From NCBI GenBank assembly GCA_020860515.1, contig JAJBUG010000037.1, forward strand, positions 1-64,000: a stretch of DNA of 64,000 nucleotides, in the 5' to 3' direction. The translations under genes and the position numbers were made by a program. Below the pieces are notes generated by a model that saw only the letters and a program-made list of their open reading frames with translations, made no database searches and was not told the origin of the DNA. The DNA is from Bacteroidales bacterium (lineage in GTDB: Bacteria; Bacteroidota; Bacteroidia; Bacteroidales; Muribaculaceae). This document shows positions 45,904 through 56,851 of the stretch, piece by piece (positions within the stretch are counted from its first letter, which is position 1; every line of letters starts with the position of its first letter).

Positions 45904-46527
45904 ATGGAACTCGCAATACTAACCCAAGACGGCCGCGACACCGGCCGCAAGGCAGTGCTCAACGATGCAGTGTTTGGCATTACGGTCAACGAGAACGCCG
46001 TATACCTCGATGTAAAGCAATACCTCGCTAACCAGCGACAGGGCACCCACAAGTCAAAGGAGCGCAGCGAAATCTCAGGTTCGACCCGCAAGCTGCACAA
46101 GCAGAAAGGCGGCGGCGGTGCACGTATCGGCGACATCAACTCGCCTCTGCTCTCAGGCGGTGCTCGCGTGTTCGGTCCCAAGCCCCGCGACTATCGCTTC
46201 AAGCTCAACAAGAAGCTCAAAGAACTGGCTCGCCGCAGCGCATGGAGCCAGAAGGCCCTCGACGGCCAGATCATCGTAGTGGAGGACATCAAGTTCGACG
46301 CTCCCCGCACCAAGAACTACATCAAGATGGCCAATGACCTGAAGGTGGCTGACAAGAAGGTGCTGGTGGTTCTGCCCGAGAACAATGAGAACATCTACCT
46401 GTCGATGCGCAATGTGCCTAAGACTTATCTTATGCGCGCTCAGGATGCCAACACTTACGCAATCCTCAACAATGGGGTGATCGTCCTCACCGAGGCTGCC
46501 CTTGAGATTATCAACAATAAGGACTAA
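45904..46527 (+). CDS. rplD: 50S ribosomal protein uL4
   Basis: 207 aa. The loop reaching the exit tunnel contains [15 protein letters not shown] and [14 protein letters not shown]. In E. coli uL4 also represses the S10 operon; no comparable leader is obvious here. The stop codon overlaps a rare AGGAGG motif preceding rplW. Confidence 0.97.
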   Translation: MELAILTQDGRDTGRKAVLNDAVFGITVNENAVYLDVKQYLANQRQGTHKSKERSEISGSTRKLHKQKGGGGARIGDINSPLLSGGARVFGPKPRDYRFKLNKKLKELARRSAWSQKALDGQIIVVEDIKFDAPRTKNYIKMANDLKVADKKVLVVLPENNENIYLSMRNVPKTYLMRAQDANTYAILNNGVIVLTEAALEIINNKD

Positions 46528-46540
46528 GGAGGAACAACAA

Positions 46541-46831
46541 ATGGATATCACAATACAGCCAATCGTTACCGAAAAGGCCACTCAGGTGACCGAGCGCGTG
46601 GGCCAGTACACATTCCGTGTTTCTCCCGACGCCAACAAATTCCAGATCAAAGACCTCGTAGAGAAGCTCTACGGAGTGAAGGTGCTCAGCGTAAACACCA
46701 TGCAGGTGCGTCGCAAGAACAAGAGCCGCTGGACCAAGAGCGGCCTGCTGCGCGGAAAGACCGAGGCTTGGAAGAAAGCCATCGTGACCGTAGCCGAAGG
46801 CCAGACCATTGATTTCTATAGCAACATCTAA
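46541..46831 (+). CDS. rplW: 50S ribosomal protein uL23
   Basis: 96 aa from the ATG at 46541 ([15 protein letters not shown]). AAGGAGG at about 46526-46532 is one of the few good Shine-Dalgarno sequences in the window and decides this start. uL23 lines the tunnel exit and docks trigger factor and SRP. Confidence 0.96.
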   Translation: MDITIQPIVTEKATQVTERVGQYTFRVSPDANKFQIKDLVEKLYGVKVLSVNTMQVRRKNKSRWTKSGLLRGKTEAWKKAIVTVAEGQTIDFYSNI

Positions 46832-46836
46832 TAAAA

Positions 46837-47664
46837 ATGGCAGTAAGAAAATTCAAGCCCACTACTCCGGGGCAACGACACAAGATTATCGGCGTATTCA
46901 AAGGTGTGATAACTGCTACTAAGCCGGAAAAGTCTCTTACAGTCGGCAAGCGCGCCTCAGGAGGTCGCAACTCCGAAGGCCACCTCACCGCTCGCTACCT
47001 TGGCGGTGGTCATAAGCGCAAATATCGCCTCATTGACTTCAAGAGAACAAAAGACGGAGTGCCTGCCGTAGTAAAGTCGATCGAGTACGATCCCAACCGC
47101 AGTGCTCGCATCGCCCTGCTCTACTACGTAGACGGCTCAAAGGCCTATATCGTGGCCCCCAACGGCCTGGAAGTTGGCCAGCGCGTGATGAGCGGCGCTG
47201 AGGCAGCTCCAGAAATCGGCAATGCCCTGCCGCTGAGCGCCATCCCGGTAGGTACCGTGATCCACAACATTGAAATGCGCCCTGGCCAGGGAGCTCGCAT
47301 CGCTCGCTCGGCCGGCACCTTCGCTCAGATTGTGTCACGCGAAGGAAATTATGCTATCATCAAACTTCCCTCGGGAGAAACCCGCAAGATCCTGGCCAGC
47401 TGCAAAGCTACCGTGGGTGTTGTAGGCAACAGCGAGCACTCGCTCGAGCAGAGTGGCAAGGCAGGCCGCAGCCGCTGGCTGGGACGCCGCCCTCACAACC
47501 GCGGTGTGGTAATGAATCCTGTAGATCACCCCATGGGTGGTGGCGAAGGCCGCGCTTCTGGTGGTCACCCACGCAGCCGCAAGGGTCTCTACTCAAAGGG
47601 TCTGAAGACTCGTGCTCCGAAGAAACATTCGTCGAAGTACATTATCGAGAGAAGAAAGAAGTAA
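46837..47664 (+). CDS. rplB: 50S ribosomal protein uL2
   Basis: 275 aa. [19 protein letters not shown], the GTVIHNIE strand and the [12 protein letters not shown] loop beside the peptidyl-transferase centre are intact. It is needed for subunit association. Five bases after rplW. Confidence 0.98.
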   Translation: MAVRKFKPTTPGQRHKIIGVFKGVITATKPEKSLTVGKRASGGRNSEGHLTARYLGGGHKRKYRLIDFKRTKDGVPAVVKSIEYDPNRSARIALLYYVDGSKAYIVAPNGLEVGQRVMSGAEAAPEIGNALPLSAIPVGTVIHNIEMRPGQGARIARSAGTFAQIVSREGNYAIIKLPSGETRKILASCKATVGVVGNSEHSLEQSGKAGRSRWLGRRPHNRGVVMNPVDHPMGGGEGRASGGHPRSRKGLYSKGLKTRAPKKHSSKYIIERRKK

Positions 47665-47682
47665 CTAAGAAAATAGCATAAT

Positions 47683-47952
47683 ATGAGCCGTTCACTCAAA
47701 AAAGGACCCTTCATCAGCGCTAAGCTCGAGAAGAAAGTTGCCGACATGGAGGCTACCGGCAAGAAGTCAGTCATCAAGACTTGGAGCCGCGCCAGCATGA
47801 TCGCCCCCGAATTCGTAGGCCATACCTTTGCCGTGCACAATGGCAATAAGTTCATCCCGGTTTACGTGACTGAGAACATGGTTGGCCACAAGCTTGGCGA
47901 GTTCGCTCCCACGCGTACATTCCGCGGCCACGCCGGAAACAAGAAGAAATAA
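47683..47952 (+). CDS. rpsS: 30S ribosomal protein uS19
   Basis: 89 aa ([44 protein letters not shown]). It binds the 30S head with uS13 near the A site. The length is normal. Confidence 0.98.
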   Translation: MSRSLKKGPFISAKLEKKVADMEATGKKSVIKTWSRASMIAPEFVGHTFAVHNGNKFIPVYVTENMVGHKLGEFAPTRTFRGHAGNKKK

Positions 47953-47994
47953 TTAGGGCCCGCATTTCAAAAACATTGAAAACAGAAATCAACA

Positions 47995-48405
47995 ATGGGT
48001 AAAAGAAAAAGATTAATGGCTGACCGAATGAAGGAAGAGCGCAAGAGCGTGGCATTCGCAAAGCTGACCAACATACCTTCGTCGCCCCGCAAGATGCGCC
48101 TGGTTGCCGACTTGATCCGTGGCCAGGAAGTGTTCCGCGCTCTGGGTATCCTGAAGTTCAGCAACAAGGAGGCTGCCGCTCGCCTGGAGAAGTGCCTGCG
48201 CAGCGCCGTTGCCAACTGGGAGGCCAAGAACGACAAGAAAGCCGAAAGCGGCGAGCTGTATATCTCAACAATATTCGTAAATCCTGCGCCCATGCTTAAG
48301 CGCCTGCGCCCCGCACCTCAGGGTCGCGGCTACCGCATCCGCAAGCGCGCCAATCACGTCACTCTGATTGTTGACGAGATTGCTAACAAAACAAAAAAGG
48401 ACTAA
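47995..48405 (+). CDS. rplV: 50S ribosomal protein uL22
   Basis: 136 aa. [17 protein letters not shown] begins the conserved core; [16 protein letters not shown] is the tunnel loop involved in macrolide effects. The N-terminal extension ([12 protein letters not shown]) is Bacteroidota-like. Confidence 0.97.
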   Translation: MGKRKRLMADRMKEERKSVAFAKLTNIPSSPRKMRLVADLIRGQEVFRALGILKFSNKEAAARLEKCLRSAVANWEAKNDKKAESGELYISTIFVNPAPMLKRLRPAPQGRGYRIRKRANHVTLIVDEIANKTKKD

Positions 48406-48408
48406 GAC

Positions 48409-49149
48409 ATGGGACAGAAAGTAAATCCAATTAGCAATCGCCTGGGTATCATCCGCGGATGGGATTCCAACTGGTTCGGTGGCCGCAAGTATGGCGACAC
48501 TCTGCTTGAGGACTCAAAGCTCCGCAATTACCTGAACGTGCGTCTTGCCAAGTGCAGCGTGTCGCGCATCGTAATCGAGCGCACTCTCAAGCTGATCACC
48601 ATCACCATCTGCACCTCGCGCCCCGGCTTGATCATCGGCAAGGGCGGCCAGGATGTAGAGAAGCTCAAGGAAGAGCTGAAGAAGATCACCGACAAGGACG
48701 TACAGATCAATGTATTCGAAATCAAGCGCCCCGAGCTCGACGCTCAGATTGTGGCCAGCACCATCGCTCGCCAGATCGAAGGCAAGATCGCTTACCGCCG
48801 CGCTGTGAAGATGGCCGTAGCCAGCACAATGCGCGCTGGAGCTGAGGGCATCAAGGTACAGGTGGCCGGCCGCCTCAATGGCGCTGAAATGGCTCGCTCG
48901 GAAATGTTCAAGGAGGGTCGCACCCCGCTGCATACTCTGCGTGCTGACATCGACTACGCTCTTGTAGAGGCCCACACCAAGGTTGGCGTGATCGGAGTAA
49001 AGGTTTGGATTTGCCGTGGCGAAGTCTATGGCAAGCGCGACCTGGCTCCCTCGTTCGCCGCACAGAAAGAGAACAGCCGTCCGGCTCAGCGCGAAGGCGC
49101 ACCTCGCCGTGGTGGTTTCCGCAAGTCGAAGAACAACAACAATCGTTGA
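48409..49149 (+). CDS. rpsC: 30S ribosomal protein uS3
   Basis: 246 aa. The KH domain with [12 protein letters not shown] and the C-terminal domain with [20 protein letters not shown] are complete; the tail is basic and Asn-rich. It lines the mRNA entry channel and has helicase activity with uS4 and uS5. Three bases after rplV. Confidence 0.98.
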   Translation: MGQKVNPISNRLGIIRGWDSNWFGGRKYGDTLLEDSKLRNYLNVRLAKCSVSRIVIERTLKLITITICTSRPGLIIGKGGQDVEKLKEELKKITDKDVQINVFEIKRPELDAQIVASTIARQIEGKIAYRRAVKMAVASTMRAGAEGIKVQVAGRLNGAEMARSEMFKEGRTPLHTLRADIDYALVEAHTKVGVIGVKVWICRGEVYGKRDLAPSFAAQKENSRPAQREGAPRRGGFRKSKNNNNR

Positions 49150-49173
49150 ACCCAAAAGTAAAGCTCGAATACA

Positions 49174-49605
49174 ATGCTACAACCTAAGAAATCGAAATTC
49201 CGCCGCCAGCAAAAAGGCCGCATGAAGGGCGAGGCCCAGCGTGGCAACCAGCTTGCTTTTGGCTCGTTTGGCATCAAGACACTTGAGTCGAAATGGATTA
49301 CTGGCCGCCAGATCGAGGCTGCTCGTGTGGCTGTGACCCGCTACATGCAGCGTCAGGGTCAGATTTGGATCCGCATTTTCCCCGACAAGCCTATCACCAA
49401 GAAGCCTGCTGAGGTCCGCATGGGTAAAGGTAAAGGTAATCCCGAGGGCTATGTAGCCCCCGTTACTCCCGGCCGCATCATCATCGAGGTAGAGGGCGTA
49501 AGCTACGACATTGCCAAGGAGGCTCTGCGCTTGGCTGCTCAGAAGCTGCCCGTGACCACTAAGTTTGTCGTAGCCCGCGACTACGATCCCACCCAAAACG
49601 TGTAA
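49174..49605 (+). CDS. rplP: 50S ribosomal protein uL16
   Basis: 143 aa ([43 protein letters not shown]). The MGKGKG loop contacts the A-site tRNA; the Arg hydroxylated in some bacteria lies in this region. Confidence 0.97.
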   Translation: MLQPKKSKFRRQQKGRMKGEAQRGNQLAFGSFGIKTLESKWITGRQIEAARVAVTRYMQRQGQIWIRIFPDKPITKKPAEVRMGKGKGNPEGYVAPVTPGRIIIEVEGVSYDIAKEALRLAAQKLPVTTKFVVARDYDPTQNV

Positions 49606-49611
49606 GCCGCT

Positions 49612-49809
49612 ATGAAGAAAGACGAAATAAAGGAGCTCAGCACAGCTGACCTCCGTGAGCACCTGGCCCAGATGGAGCAGGAATATCGCCAGCTCAAGAT
49701 CAATCACTCGATCTCGCCTCTTGACAACCCCGCCAAGATCACAGCTGACCGCCGCATGATCGCACGCGTCAAGACTGAGCTGCGCCGTCGCGAACTTAAC
49801 AACCAATAA
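49612..49809 (+). CDS. rpmC: 50S ribosomal protein uL29
   Basis: 65 aa two-helix protein: [36 protein letters not shown]. It sits beside uL23 at the tunnel exit. Six bases after rplP. Confidence 0.96.
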   Translation: MKKDEIKELSTADLREHLAQMEQEYRQLKINHSISPLDNPAKITADRRMIARVKTELRRRELNNQ

Positions 49810-49822
49810 AATCCACAGCAAG

Positions 49823-50083
49823 ATGGAAGAAAAGAGAAATTTGAGAAAAGAGCGCGTCGGCGTGGTTAGCTCCAACAAGGGCGACAAGACCATCACGGTC
49901 ACCGTCAAGTACAAGGAGAAGCACCCGATCTATGGCAAGTTCGTCAACAAGACGAAGAAATACCACGCTCACGACGAAAAGAACGAATGTAGCGTAGGCG
50001 ACACCGTGCGCCTGATGGAGACACGCCCCTTGAGCAAAACCAAGCGCTGGCGCTTAGTAGAAATAATCGAAAAAGTTAAGTAA
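49823..50083 (+). CDS. rpsQ: 30S ribosomal protein uS17
   Basis: 86 aa. [19 protein letters not shown] and the [22 protein letters not shown] loop are conserved. An early assembly protein of the 30S body. Two bases before rplN. Confidence 0.97.
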   Translation: MEEKRNLRKERVGVVSSNKGDKTITVTVKYKEKHPIYGKFVNKTKKYHAHDEKNECSVGDTVRLMETRPLSKTKRWRLVEIIEKVK

Positions 50084-50085
50084 CA

Positions 50086-50451
50086 ATGATTCAGTCAGAA
50101 ACCCGTTTAAACGTAGCCGATAACAGCGGCGCGAAGGAAGTACTGTGCATCCATGTTCTCGGTGGCACTGGCCGCCGCTACGCCACCGTGGGCGACGTAA
50201 TCGTCGTTACCGTGAAGAGCGTAATCCCGAGCTCAGAAATGAAGAAGGGAACCGTATCAAAGGCAGTGATTGTGCGTACGAAGAAGGAAATCCGTCGTCC
50301 CGACGGCAGCTACATCCGCTTCGACGACAACGCATGCGTGCTACTTAACAATGCAGGCGAGCTCCGCGGCACCCGCATCTTCGGCCCAGTGGCTCGTGAG
50401 CTGCGCGCCACCAACATGAAGATTGTGTCTCTGGCTCCCGAGGTGCTTTAA
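50086..50451 (+). CDS. rplN: 50S ribosomal protein uL14
   Basis: 121 aa ([42 protein letters not shown]). It forms an intersubunit bridge and binds the silencing factor RsfS. Normal length. Confidence 0.98.
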   Translation: MIQSETRLNVADNSGAKEVLCIHVLGGTGRRYATVGDVIVVTVKSVIPSSEMKKGTVSKAVIVRTKKEIRRPDGSYIRFDDNACVLLNNAGELRGTRIFGPVARELRATNMKIVSLAPEVL

Positions 50452-50475
50452 CCATAAATTAAACAACCAACAGAA

Positions 50476-50796
50476 ATGAGCAAGATACACATTCGCAAGG
50501 ACGACACCGTGTACGTCCTCTCAGGCGAGGATCGCGGCAAGCAAGGCCGCGTTCTGTCGGTGGACCGCAAGAAAGGCCGTGCCATCGTAGAAGGCATCAA
50601 CATTATCACCAAGGCAATGAAGCCCAATGCTCAGCACCCCCAGGGTGGCTTGATCAAGATGGAGGCTCCCATTCGCCTGTGCAAACTCGCCCTCATCGAT
50701 CCCAAGACCGGCAAGCACACCCGCGTGGGCTACCGCATCAATGAGGATGGCAAGAAAGTGCGTTATTCAAAGAAATCAGGAGAGGAGATTAAGTAA
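50476..50796 (+). CDS. rplX: 50S ribosomal protein uL24
   Basis: 106 aa: a KOW motif, [19 protein letters not shown], and [16 protein letters not shown]. It initiates 50S assembly. The stop overlaps the rplE start by one base (TAATG). Confidence 0.97.
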   Translation: MSKIHIRKDDTVYVLSGEDRGKQGRVLSVDRKKGRAIVEGINIITKAMKPNAQHPQGGLIKMEAPIRLCKLALIDPKTGKHTRVGYRINEDGKKVRYSKKSGEEIK

Positions 50797-51350
50797 TGAG
50801 CACAACTACCGTTAAGAAGGACTATCAGGAGCGTATCGTTCCGGCCCTCACAAAAGAGTTCAACTACCACACCATCATGCAGGTGCCCAAGCTGGAGAAG
50901 ATTGTCATCAACCAGGGCCTCGGCGAAGCCACCCAGGACAAGAAGATCATCGACACCGCTATAGCTGAGCTCACCGCTATCACTGGCCAGAAGGCTGTGC
51001 CCACTCTCAGCAAGAAGGACATCAGCAACTTCAAGGTGCGTAAGAAGATGCCTATCGGCGTGCGTGTTACTCTCCGCCGCGAGAAGATGTATGAGTTCCT
51101 GGAGCGCCTGATTCGCGTGGCTCTGCCCCGTATCCGCGACTTCAAGGGTATCGAAGGCAAGCTCGATGGCCGTGGCAATTACACCCTGGGCGTGACCGAG
51201 CAGATCATCTTCCCTGAGATCAACATTGATAACATCAGCAAGCTCCTTGGCATGAACATCACTTTCGTGACCACAGCCAAGACCGACGAAGAGGGCTACG
51301 CTCTGCTGCGTGAGTTCGGCTTGCCTTTCAAGAACGCTAAAAAACAATAA
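50796..51350 (+). CDS. rplE: 50S ribosomal protein uL5
   Basis: 184 aa ([46 protein letters not shown]). It binds 5S rRNA and bridges to uS13. Translationally coupled to rplX. Confidence 0.98.
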   Translation: MSTTTVKKDYQERIVPALTKEFNYHTIMQVPKLEKIVINQGLGEATQDKKIIDTAIAELTAITGQKAVPTLSKKDISNFKVRKKMPIGVRVTLRREKMYEFLERLIRVALPRIRDFKGIEGKLDGRGNYTLGVTEQIIFPEINIDNISKLLGMNITFVTTAKTDEEGYALLREFGLPFKNAKKQ

Positions 51351-51359
51351 GCATCCAAT

Positions 51360-51665
51360 ATGGCAAAAGAATCAATGAAGGCCCGCGAAGTGAAGCGCGC
51401 CAAGCTCGTGGCTAAGTATGCCAAGCGCAAGGAGGCTCTCAAGGAAGAGGCTCGCCAGCTTGCCAAGGAAGGCGAAAGCGCCTACGAGGTATACCAGAAG
51501 CTGCAGAAGCTGCCAAAGAACGCATCGAGCGTGCGCATGCACAACCGCTGCAGCATCACTGGGCGCCCCAAGGGCTATATGCGCCAATTCGGCATCTCGC
51601 GCATCCAATTCCGCGAAATGGCCTCGGCCGGTCTTATCCCTGGAGTAAAAAAGGCAAGTTGGTAA
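51360..51665 (+). CDS. rpsN: 30S ribosomal protein uS14, zinc-free type
   Basis: 101 aa. [19 protein letters not shown] and [14 protein letters not shown] are diagnostic. The zinc-binding CxxC pairs of the short form are absent, so this is the long C- form. It is followed by an 89-nt spacer before rpsH that holds no gene. Confidence 0.97.
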   Translation: MAKESMKAREVKRAKLVAKYAKRKEALKEEARQLAKEGESAYEVYQKLQKLPKNASSVRMHNRCSITGRPKGYMRQFGISRIQFREMASAGLIPGVKKASW

Positions 51666-51754
51666 GCACCGCCTCAGATGCATTATGGTGTTAATTCAGC
51701 CTGCAATGATTTAAATATTGTTGGGACGACCCAATCAATTTAACAACAACAACA

Positions 51755-52153
51755 ATGACAGATCCAATAGCAGATTATCTGACAAGAGTAAGAAATGCGG
51801 TAAAGGCCAACCACCGCGTGGTGGAAATCCCCGCTTCTAACTTGAAAAAGGAGATCACCAAAATCCTTTTCGAACAAGGCTACATCCTCAACTACAAGTT
51901 CGTAGAGGGTGAAACCCCTGCCGGCATGATCAAGATCGCCCTCAAGTATGATCCCAAGGACCATGTGAGCGCTATCAAGGGCCTCAAGCGCGTAAGCCGT
52001 CCCGGCCTGCGCCAGTACACCGGCTACAAGGACATGCCCCGCGTGCTCAACGGGCTGGGCATCGCCATCCTCTCTACCTCTAAGGGTGTGATGACCAATA
52101 AGAAGGCTGCCGAGCTCAAAGTTGGCGGCGAAGTGCTATGCTACATTTACTAA
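51755..52153 (+). CDS. rpsH: 30S ribosomal protein uS8
   Basis: 132 aa (MTDPIADYLTRVRNAVKAN; C-terminal ILSTSKGVMTNKKA). In E. coli uS8 represses the spc operon through the rplE region; I see no equivalent hairpin. A central 30S-body binder. Confidence 0.98.
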   Translation: MTDPIADYLTRVRNAVKANHRVVEIPASNLKKEITKILFEQGYILNYKFVEGETPAGMIKIALKYDPKDHVSAIKGLKRVSRPGLRQYTGYKDMPRVLNGLGIAILSTSKGVMTNKKAAELKVGGEVLCYIY

Positions 52154-52175
52154 CCCTCAAATACCGAGCAGAATC

Positions 52176-52730
52176 ATGTCAAGAATAGGTAAAGCACCGA
52201 TCGAAATCCCTGCTGGCGTAGAGGTGAAAGTAGACAACAATGTAGTGACCGTAAAGGGCAAGAAGAACACCCTTACACTGACTGTAAACCCTAACATCAA
52301 GGTGGACGTGGCCGAGGGCCATGTGCATGTGACTCGCCCCAACGACGAGCGTGAGAACCGCGCAATGCACGGCCTCTACCGCGCACTGATCCACAACATG
52401 GTGGTGGGCGTATCGCAAGGATACCGCAAGGAAATGGAACTCGTGGGCGTAGGTTACCGCGCCAATGCTACCGGCCAGGTGCTGGAGCTCGCGCTGGGCT
52501 ACTCTCACGCTATATACATCAAGCTTCCCCCCGAGGTGAAGGTTGAGACCAAGAGCGAGCGTAACAAGAACCCGCTGATCATCCTGGAGAGCGACGACAA
52601 GCAGCTCCTTGGCCAAGTATGCGCCAAGATCCGCTCGCTGCGCAAGCCCGAGCCTTACAAGGGCAAAGGTATTAAGTTTGTCGGTGAAGTCATTCGCCGC
52701 AAGTCAGGAAAATCGGCAAGTGCCAAATAA
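52176..52730 (+). CDS. rplF: 50S ribosomal protein uL6
   Basis: 184 aa from the ATG at 52176 (MSRIGKAPIEIPAGV); a longer frame from 52122 would overlap rpsH. The RKPEPYKGKGIKF signature near the C-terminus contacts the sarcin-ricin loop region. Confidence 0.97.
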   Translation: MSRIGKAPIEIPAGVEVKVDNNVVTVKGKKNTLTLTVNPNIKVDVAEGHVHVTRPNDERENRAMHGLYRALIHNMVVGVSQGYRKEMELVGVGYRANATGQVLELALGYSHAIYIKLPPEVKVETKSERNKNPLIILESDDKQLLGQVCAKIRSLRKPEPYKGKGIKFVGEVIRRKSGKSASAK

Positions 52731-52748
52731 CATTAAACTTTTGCAACT

Positions 52749-53093
52749 ATGGTCAATAAGAAGGAAAGAAGAGCAAAAATCAAGGCCCGCATCCGCGGCA
52801 GACTATCTGGCACTCCCGAGCGTCCGCGCATGACTGTGTTCCGCAGCAACAAAGCTATCTACGTGCAGCTGGTCGACGACTTGGCTGGCAAGACCCTTGT
52901 TTCGGCTTCGAGCCGTGGCATGGAAGAGCCTGGCACAAAGTGTGAGATTGCAGCAAAGGTAGGCGAGAAGATCGCCGCCAAGGCCCTGGAGGCCGGTATC
53001 ACCACTGTGGTTTTCGACCGCAACGGCTACCTCTTCCACGGACGTGTAAAATCATTGGCTGATGCCGCACGCAAAGGCGGCCTTAAATTCTAA
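52749..53093 (+). CDS. rplR: 50S ribosomal protein uL18
   Basis: 114 aa ([22 protein letters not shown]-terminal [19 protein letters not shown]). It binds 5S rRNA in the central protuberance. Five bases before rpsE. Confidence 0.97.
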   Translation: MVNKKERRAKIKARIRGRLSGTPERPRMTVFRSNKAIYVQLVDDLAGKTLVSASSRGMEEPGTKCEIAAKVGEKIAAKALEAGITTVVFDRNGYLFHGRVKSLADAARKGGLKF

Positions 53094-53098
53094 AGAAT

Positions 53099-53617
53099 AT
53101 GGCAAAGAAGTATAACAGAGTAAAATCAACCAACGACGTTGAACTCAAGGACCGCCTGGTAGCCATCAACCGCGTAACCAAGGTGACCAAGGGTGGCCGC
53201 ACTTTCACATTCGCTGCTATCGTAGTAGTGGGCAATGAGAATGGCGTGATTGGCTACGGCCTTGGTAAGGCCAATGAGGTGCAGGCTGCCATTGCCAAGG
53301 GCGTGGAGGCTGCTAAGAAGAACTTGATAGAGGTGCCTGTGCATAAGGGCACAATCCCCCACGAGCAGGAGGCTAAATTCGGAGGCAGCCGCGTGATCCT
53401 GAAGCCCGCTTCGCACGGTACCGGCGTGAAGGCTGGTGGCGCTATGCGCGCAGTGCTGGAGAGTGTCGGCGTGACCGACGTGCTGGCCAAGTCAAAGGGT
53501 TCGTCAAATCCTCACAATCTCGTGAAGGCTACCATTGAGGCTCTGGCTGAGATGCGTTCGCCCCTTGAGGTGGCTAAGAACCGCGGCGTGAGTGTATCTA
53601 AAGTGTTCAACGGATAA
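53099..53617 (+). CDS. rpsE: 30S ribosomal protein uS5
   Basis: 172 aa. The dsRBD-like [18 protein letters not shown] and the GSGVIL-type [16 protein letters not shown] loops are intact. It contributes to decoding fidelity and spectinomycin binding. Confidence 0.98.
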   Translation: MAKKYNRVKSTNDVELKDRLVAINRVTKVTKGGRTFTFAAIVVVGNENGVIGYGLGKANEVQAAIAKGVEAAKKNLIEVPVHKGTIPHEQEAKFGGSRVILKPASHGTGVKAGGAMRAVLESVGVTDVLAKSKGSSNPHNLVKATIEALAEMRSPLEVAKNRGVSVSKVFNG

Positions 53618-53632
53618 TATCTCTCACTCAAT

Positions 53633-53812
53633 ATGGCACAGATTAAAATCAAGCAAATCAAGAGCCGCATCAACGCACCCGCTGTGCAGAAGCGCACACT
53701 CGATGCTCTCGGCCTGAAGAAAATGAACCACACTGTAATTAAGGAGGACACTCCTTCAGTGATGGGAATGGTTAACAAAGTTCGCCACCTTGTAGAGGTG
53801 ACCAACGCTTAA
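53633..53812 (+). CDS. rpmD: 50S ribosomal protein uL30
   Basis: 59 aa ([45 protein letters not shown]). A small ferredoxin-like fold on the 50S surface. Ends two bases before the rplO frame. Confidence 0.96.
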   Translation: MAQIKIKQIKSRINAPAVQKRTLDALGLKKMNHTVIKEDTPSVMGMVNKVRHLVEVTNA

Positions 53813-53814
53813 AA

Positions 53815-54279
53815 ATGGTTACGACTATGGATTTAAGTAATCTTCAACCCAATCCTGGCTCCACCCACAGCAAAACTCGCATCGGCCGCGGTCCCGGCAG
53901 CGGCAAGGGTGGCACATCAACTCGTGGTCACAAGGGTGCTAAGTCACGCTCGGGCTACAAGCGCAAGATCGGTTTCGAAGGCGGTCAGATGCCTCTGCAG
54001 CGTCGCTTGCCTAAGTTCGGCTTCAAGCCCCTGGCTCGCATTGAGTACCGTCCCATCAACCTTGAGAAGCTTCAGGAATTAGCCGAGGCTAAGAATCTTG
54101 AAAAGATCGGCCTCGAAGAGTTGCGCGCAGCTGGCATGATCAACCGCAAGCACCTTGTAAAGATTCTCGCCAAGGGCGAGCTCAACAAGGCTCTCACCGT
54201 AGAGGCTCACGCATTCTCAAAAGCTGCCCAGGAGGCTATCGAAAAGGCTGGTGGCACAATCGTAAAAATTGAAAAATAA
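53815..54279 (+). CDS. rplO: 50S ribosomal protein uL15
   Basis: 154 aa. KTRIGRGPGSGKGGTSTRG and FEGGQMPLQRRLPKFGF are signatures. The start may be the ATG at 53827 (MDLSNLQPNPGS), which aligns better with relatives than 53815. The stop overlaps the secY start (TAATG). Confidence 0.95.
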   Translation: MVTTMDLSNLQPNPGSTHSKTRIGRGPGSGKGGTSTRGHKGAKSRSGYKRKIGFEGGQMPLQRRLPKFGFKPLARIEYRPINLEKLQELAEAKNLEKIGLEELRAAGMINRKHLVKILAKGELNKALTVEAHAFSKAAQEAIEKAGGTIVKIEK

Positions 54280-55637
54280 TGAGATTAGTACAGACATTTA
54301 AAAACATATGGTCGATTGACGAGCTTCGTGATCGCCTGTTAGTAACCCTGCTGCTGGTATTTATCTACCGCATTGGTTGCTACGTGGTGCTTCCGGGCGT
54401 GTCGCCAGCTGCCATCGAAGCTCTCAGCAGCTTCACCCAGAAGACGGGCATGATGCAGCTCCTCGACATGTTCTCGGGCGGTGCGTTCTCGCAAGCTTCG
54501 ATTTTCGCCCTCGGTATCATGCCTTACATCACTGCATCCATCGTGATACAGCTGTTGGGCATGGTGCTGCCTGCCTTCCAAAAGATGCAGCGCGAGGGTG
54601 AGAGCGGTCGCCAGAAGATGATCCAGTACACGCGCTACCTTACAGTGCTGATTCTGGTCATCCAGGCTCCCGCATACCTGGCCAATATGCAATACCAGGT
54701 GCTGCAGGCTGGCACACATGGCGTGGCCACCTTCACATTCTGGAATTATCTGTCGCTGACGATAATCCTCGCCGCAGGCTCGATGTTTATCATGTGGCTG
54801 GGCGAGAGGATTACCGATCGCGGTATTGGAAATGGTATTTCGTTCATCATCTTGATTGGTATCATCGCGCGTCTCCCGGGAGCATTCCTGTATGAGATTT
54901 CCGGCCGAGTGCCCGGCACCAGCACAGCAGCTGGCCAGGGTGGCCTCGTGATGTTCCTTATAGAGATCATCCTGCTGTTCGCTGTAACCATCGGCGCCGT
55001 GCTGCTGGTGCAGGGTACACGCAAGGTGCCTGTGCAGTACGCCAAGCGTATCGTGGGCAATCGCCAGTACGGCGGCGCCCGCCAGTTCATCCCATTGAAG
55101 GTGAACGCAGCTGGCGTAATGCCCATCATCTTCGCTCAGGCTATTATGTTCATCCCCGTTACCTTGGCTGGCTTCGGGGCTAAGGCAGGCAGCGGATTCT
55201 TCCACGCCCTGACCGACATCAATGGCTTCTGGTACAACTTCATCTTCTTCATCATGATTGTTGCGTTCACATATTTCTACACAGCAATCACCGTGCGTCC
55301 CAAGCAGATGGCTGAGGACCTGAAGCGCAACAATGGCTTCATCCCCGGCGTAAAGCCTGGCAAGAAGACTGAGGATTACCTCAACGAGATTATGGACCGC
55401 ATTACACTGCCTGGCTCAATATTCTTGGCAATCGTAGCAATCCTGCCGGCATTTGCGCGCTTCTTTGGCATCAGCCAGAATTTTGCGCAGTTCTTCGGCG
55501 GCACATCATTGCTGATCACTGTGGGCGTTGTGCTCGACACATTGCGCCAGATTGAATCGCACCTGATGATGCACCACTACGATGGACTTATGAAGGACGG
55601 CAAGATCCAGGGCCGAACCACTGGATCAGCCTATTGA
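54279..55637 (+). CDS. secY: Protein translocase subunit SecY
   Basis: 452 aa, about ten transmembrane helices: the plug region after GGAFSQAS, TITDRGIGNGIS-like ERITDRGIGNG, and the cytoplasmic RKVPVQYAKR loop. It forms the SecYEG channel in the inner membrane. Coupled to rplO by a one-base overlap. Confidence 0.98.
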   Translation: MRLVQTFKNIWSIDELRDRLLVTLLLVFIYRIGCYVVLPGVSPAAIEALSSFTQKTGMMQLLDMFSGGAFSQASIFALGIMPYITASIVIQLLGMVLPAFQKMQREGESGRQKMIQYTRYLTVLILVIQAPAYLANMQYQVLQAGTHGVATFTFWNYLSLTIILAAGSMFIMWLGERITDRGIGNGISFIILIGIIARLPGAFLYEISGRVPGTSTAAGQGGLVMFLIEIILLFAVTIGAVLLVQGTRKVPVQYAKRIVGNRQYGGARQFIPLKVNAAGVMPIIFAQAIMFIPVTLAGFGAKAGSGFFHALTDINGFWYNFIFFIMIVAFTYFYTAITVRPKQMAEDLKRNNGFIPGVKPGKKTEDYLNEIMDRITLPGSIFLAIVAILPAFARFFGISQNFAQFFGGTSLLITVGVVLDTLRQIESHLMMHHYDGLMKDGKIQGRTTGSAY

Positions 55638-55667
55638 TAGCGGATTGTCAGCAGAGAGGAATTGTAA

Positions 55668-56450
55668 ATGGTTTATCTGAAGACACCGGACCAGATTGAG
55701 CAGATGCGACCCGCTGCTTTGCTCATCAGCCAGACTCTTGGCGAAGTGGCAAAGTGGATCGCGCCTGGAATCACAACACGCAAGCTTGACACCATTGCCA
55801 AGGAGTATATCCTTGACAATGGGGGCAGGCCCGCTTGTTTGGGTTATTCTGGTTTCCCCGCCACCCTGTGCATTGAGGTGAATGAGACAGTGGTGCATGG
55901 CTTCCCCAGCGGTTACACGCTGCGCGAAGGCGACATCATTGGCATTGACACCGTGGTGGGTGTGAAAGGATGGATGGGCGATATGTGCTACACCTTTCCG
56001 GTAGGCGAGGTTGCCGACAACATAATGAAATTCCTTAGGACCACCAAGGAGAGCCTGTATGTAGGCATAGAGGCATGCAAGGTGGGCAAGCGCATAGGCG
56101 ATATCAGCAACGCGATACAGACATATTGCGAAAAGCGAGGTTACAGCCTGGTGCGTGAAATGTGTGGACACGGCATTGGCCGGAGCATGCACGAAGAGCC
56201 TGAGGTGCCCAACTTCGGTCGTCGAGGTTGCGGACCAATCATCAAGAATGGCATGTGCATCTGCGTAGAGCCAATGGTCAACATGGGCAGCAAGAATGTG
56301 ATAATTGAGCGCAACGGCTGGGAATGTCGCACACGCGACCGCAAGCCAAGTGCGCACTATGAGCATACGCTGGCAATCCATGACGACCGCACAGAGATCC
56401 TTACTACATTTGATTACATCGAGGCAGCCCTCGGAGATAGATTCATTTAA
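55668..56450 (+). CDS. map: Methionine aminopeptidase type I
   Basis: 260 aa. The dinuclear metal ligands lie in GIDTVVG and MGDMCYT (two Asp), CGHGIGRSMHE (His), CVEPMV (Glu) and HYEHTL (Glu). It removes the initiator Met after deformylation; def is at 38181. Located between secY and infA as in many bacteria. Confidence 0.97.
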   Translation: MVYLKTPDQIEQMRPAALLISQTLGEVAKWIAPGITTRKLDTIAKEYILDNGGRPACLGYSGFPATLCIEVNETVVHGFPSGYTLREGDIIGIDTVVGVKGWMGDMCYTFPVGEVADNIMKFLRTTKESLYVGIEACKVGKRIGDISNAIQTYCEKRGYSLVREMCGHGIGRSMHEEPEVPNFGRRGCGPIIKNGMCICVEPMVNMGSKNVIIERNGWECRTRDRKPSAHYEHTLAIHDDRTEILTTFDYIEAALGDRFI

Positions 56451-56465
56451 CAACACCTATACTAT

Positions 56466-56684
56466 ATGGCAAAACAGACAGCAATCGAGCAGGACGGAAC
56501 CATCGTGGAGGCATTGTCGAATGCAATGTTCCGCGTAGAGCTGGAGAACGGACACGAAATCACAGCCCACATCTCAGGAAAGATGCGCATGCATTACATC
56601 AAGATTCTTCCTGGCGATAAGGTGAGGGTTGAGATGAGCCCCTATGATCTCAGCAAGGGCCGCATAGCATTCCGCTACAAGTAA
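56466..56684 (+). CDS. infA: Translation initiation factor IF-1
   Basis: 72 aa S1-like OB fold ([48 protein letters not shown]). It binds the 30S A site during initiation. 32 nt before rpmJ. Confidence 0.98.
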   Translation: MAKQTAIEQDGTIVEALSNAMFRVELENGHEITAHISGKMRMHYIKILPGDKVRVEMSPYDLSKGRIAFRYK

Positions 56685-56716
56685 TAGCAAACGCAAACCC
56701 TACAATACTAAAAGAC

Positions 56717-56833
56717 ATGAAAGTAAGAGCCTCAGTGAAGAAGCGTACCGCCGACGACAAGATCGTTCGTCGCAAGGGTCGCCTCTATGTCATCAACAAG
56801 AAAAACCCTAAAAACAAACAACGTCAAGGATAA
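56717..56833 (+). CDS. rpmJ: 50S ribosomal protein bL36, cysteine-free
   Basis: 38 aa: [19 protein letters not shown] and [10 protein letters not shown]. The CxxC...C...H zinc site of the classical form is entirely lost (Thr, Asp, Asn at those places). A C- form such as this is expected to fold without zinc. Confidence 0.95.
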   Translation: MKVRASVKKRTADDKIVRRKGRLYVINKKNPKNKQRQG

Positions 56834-56851
56834 GAGGCTGGTAAGTTTTGG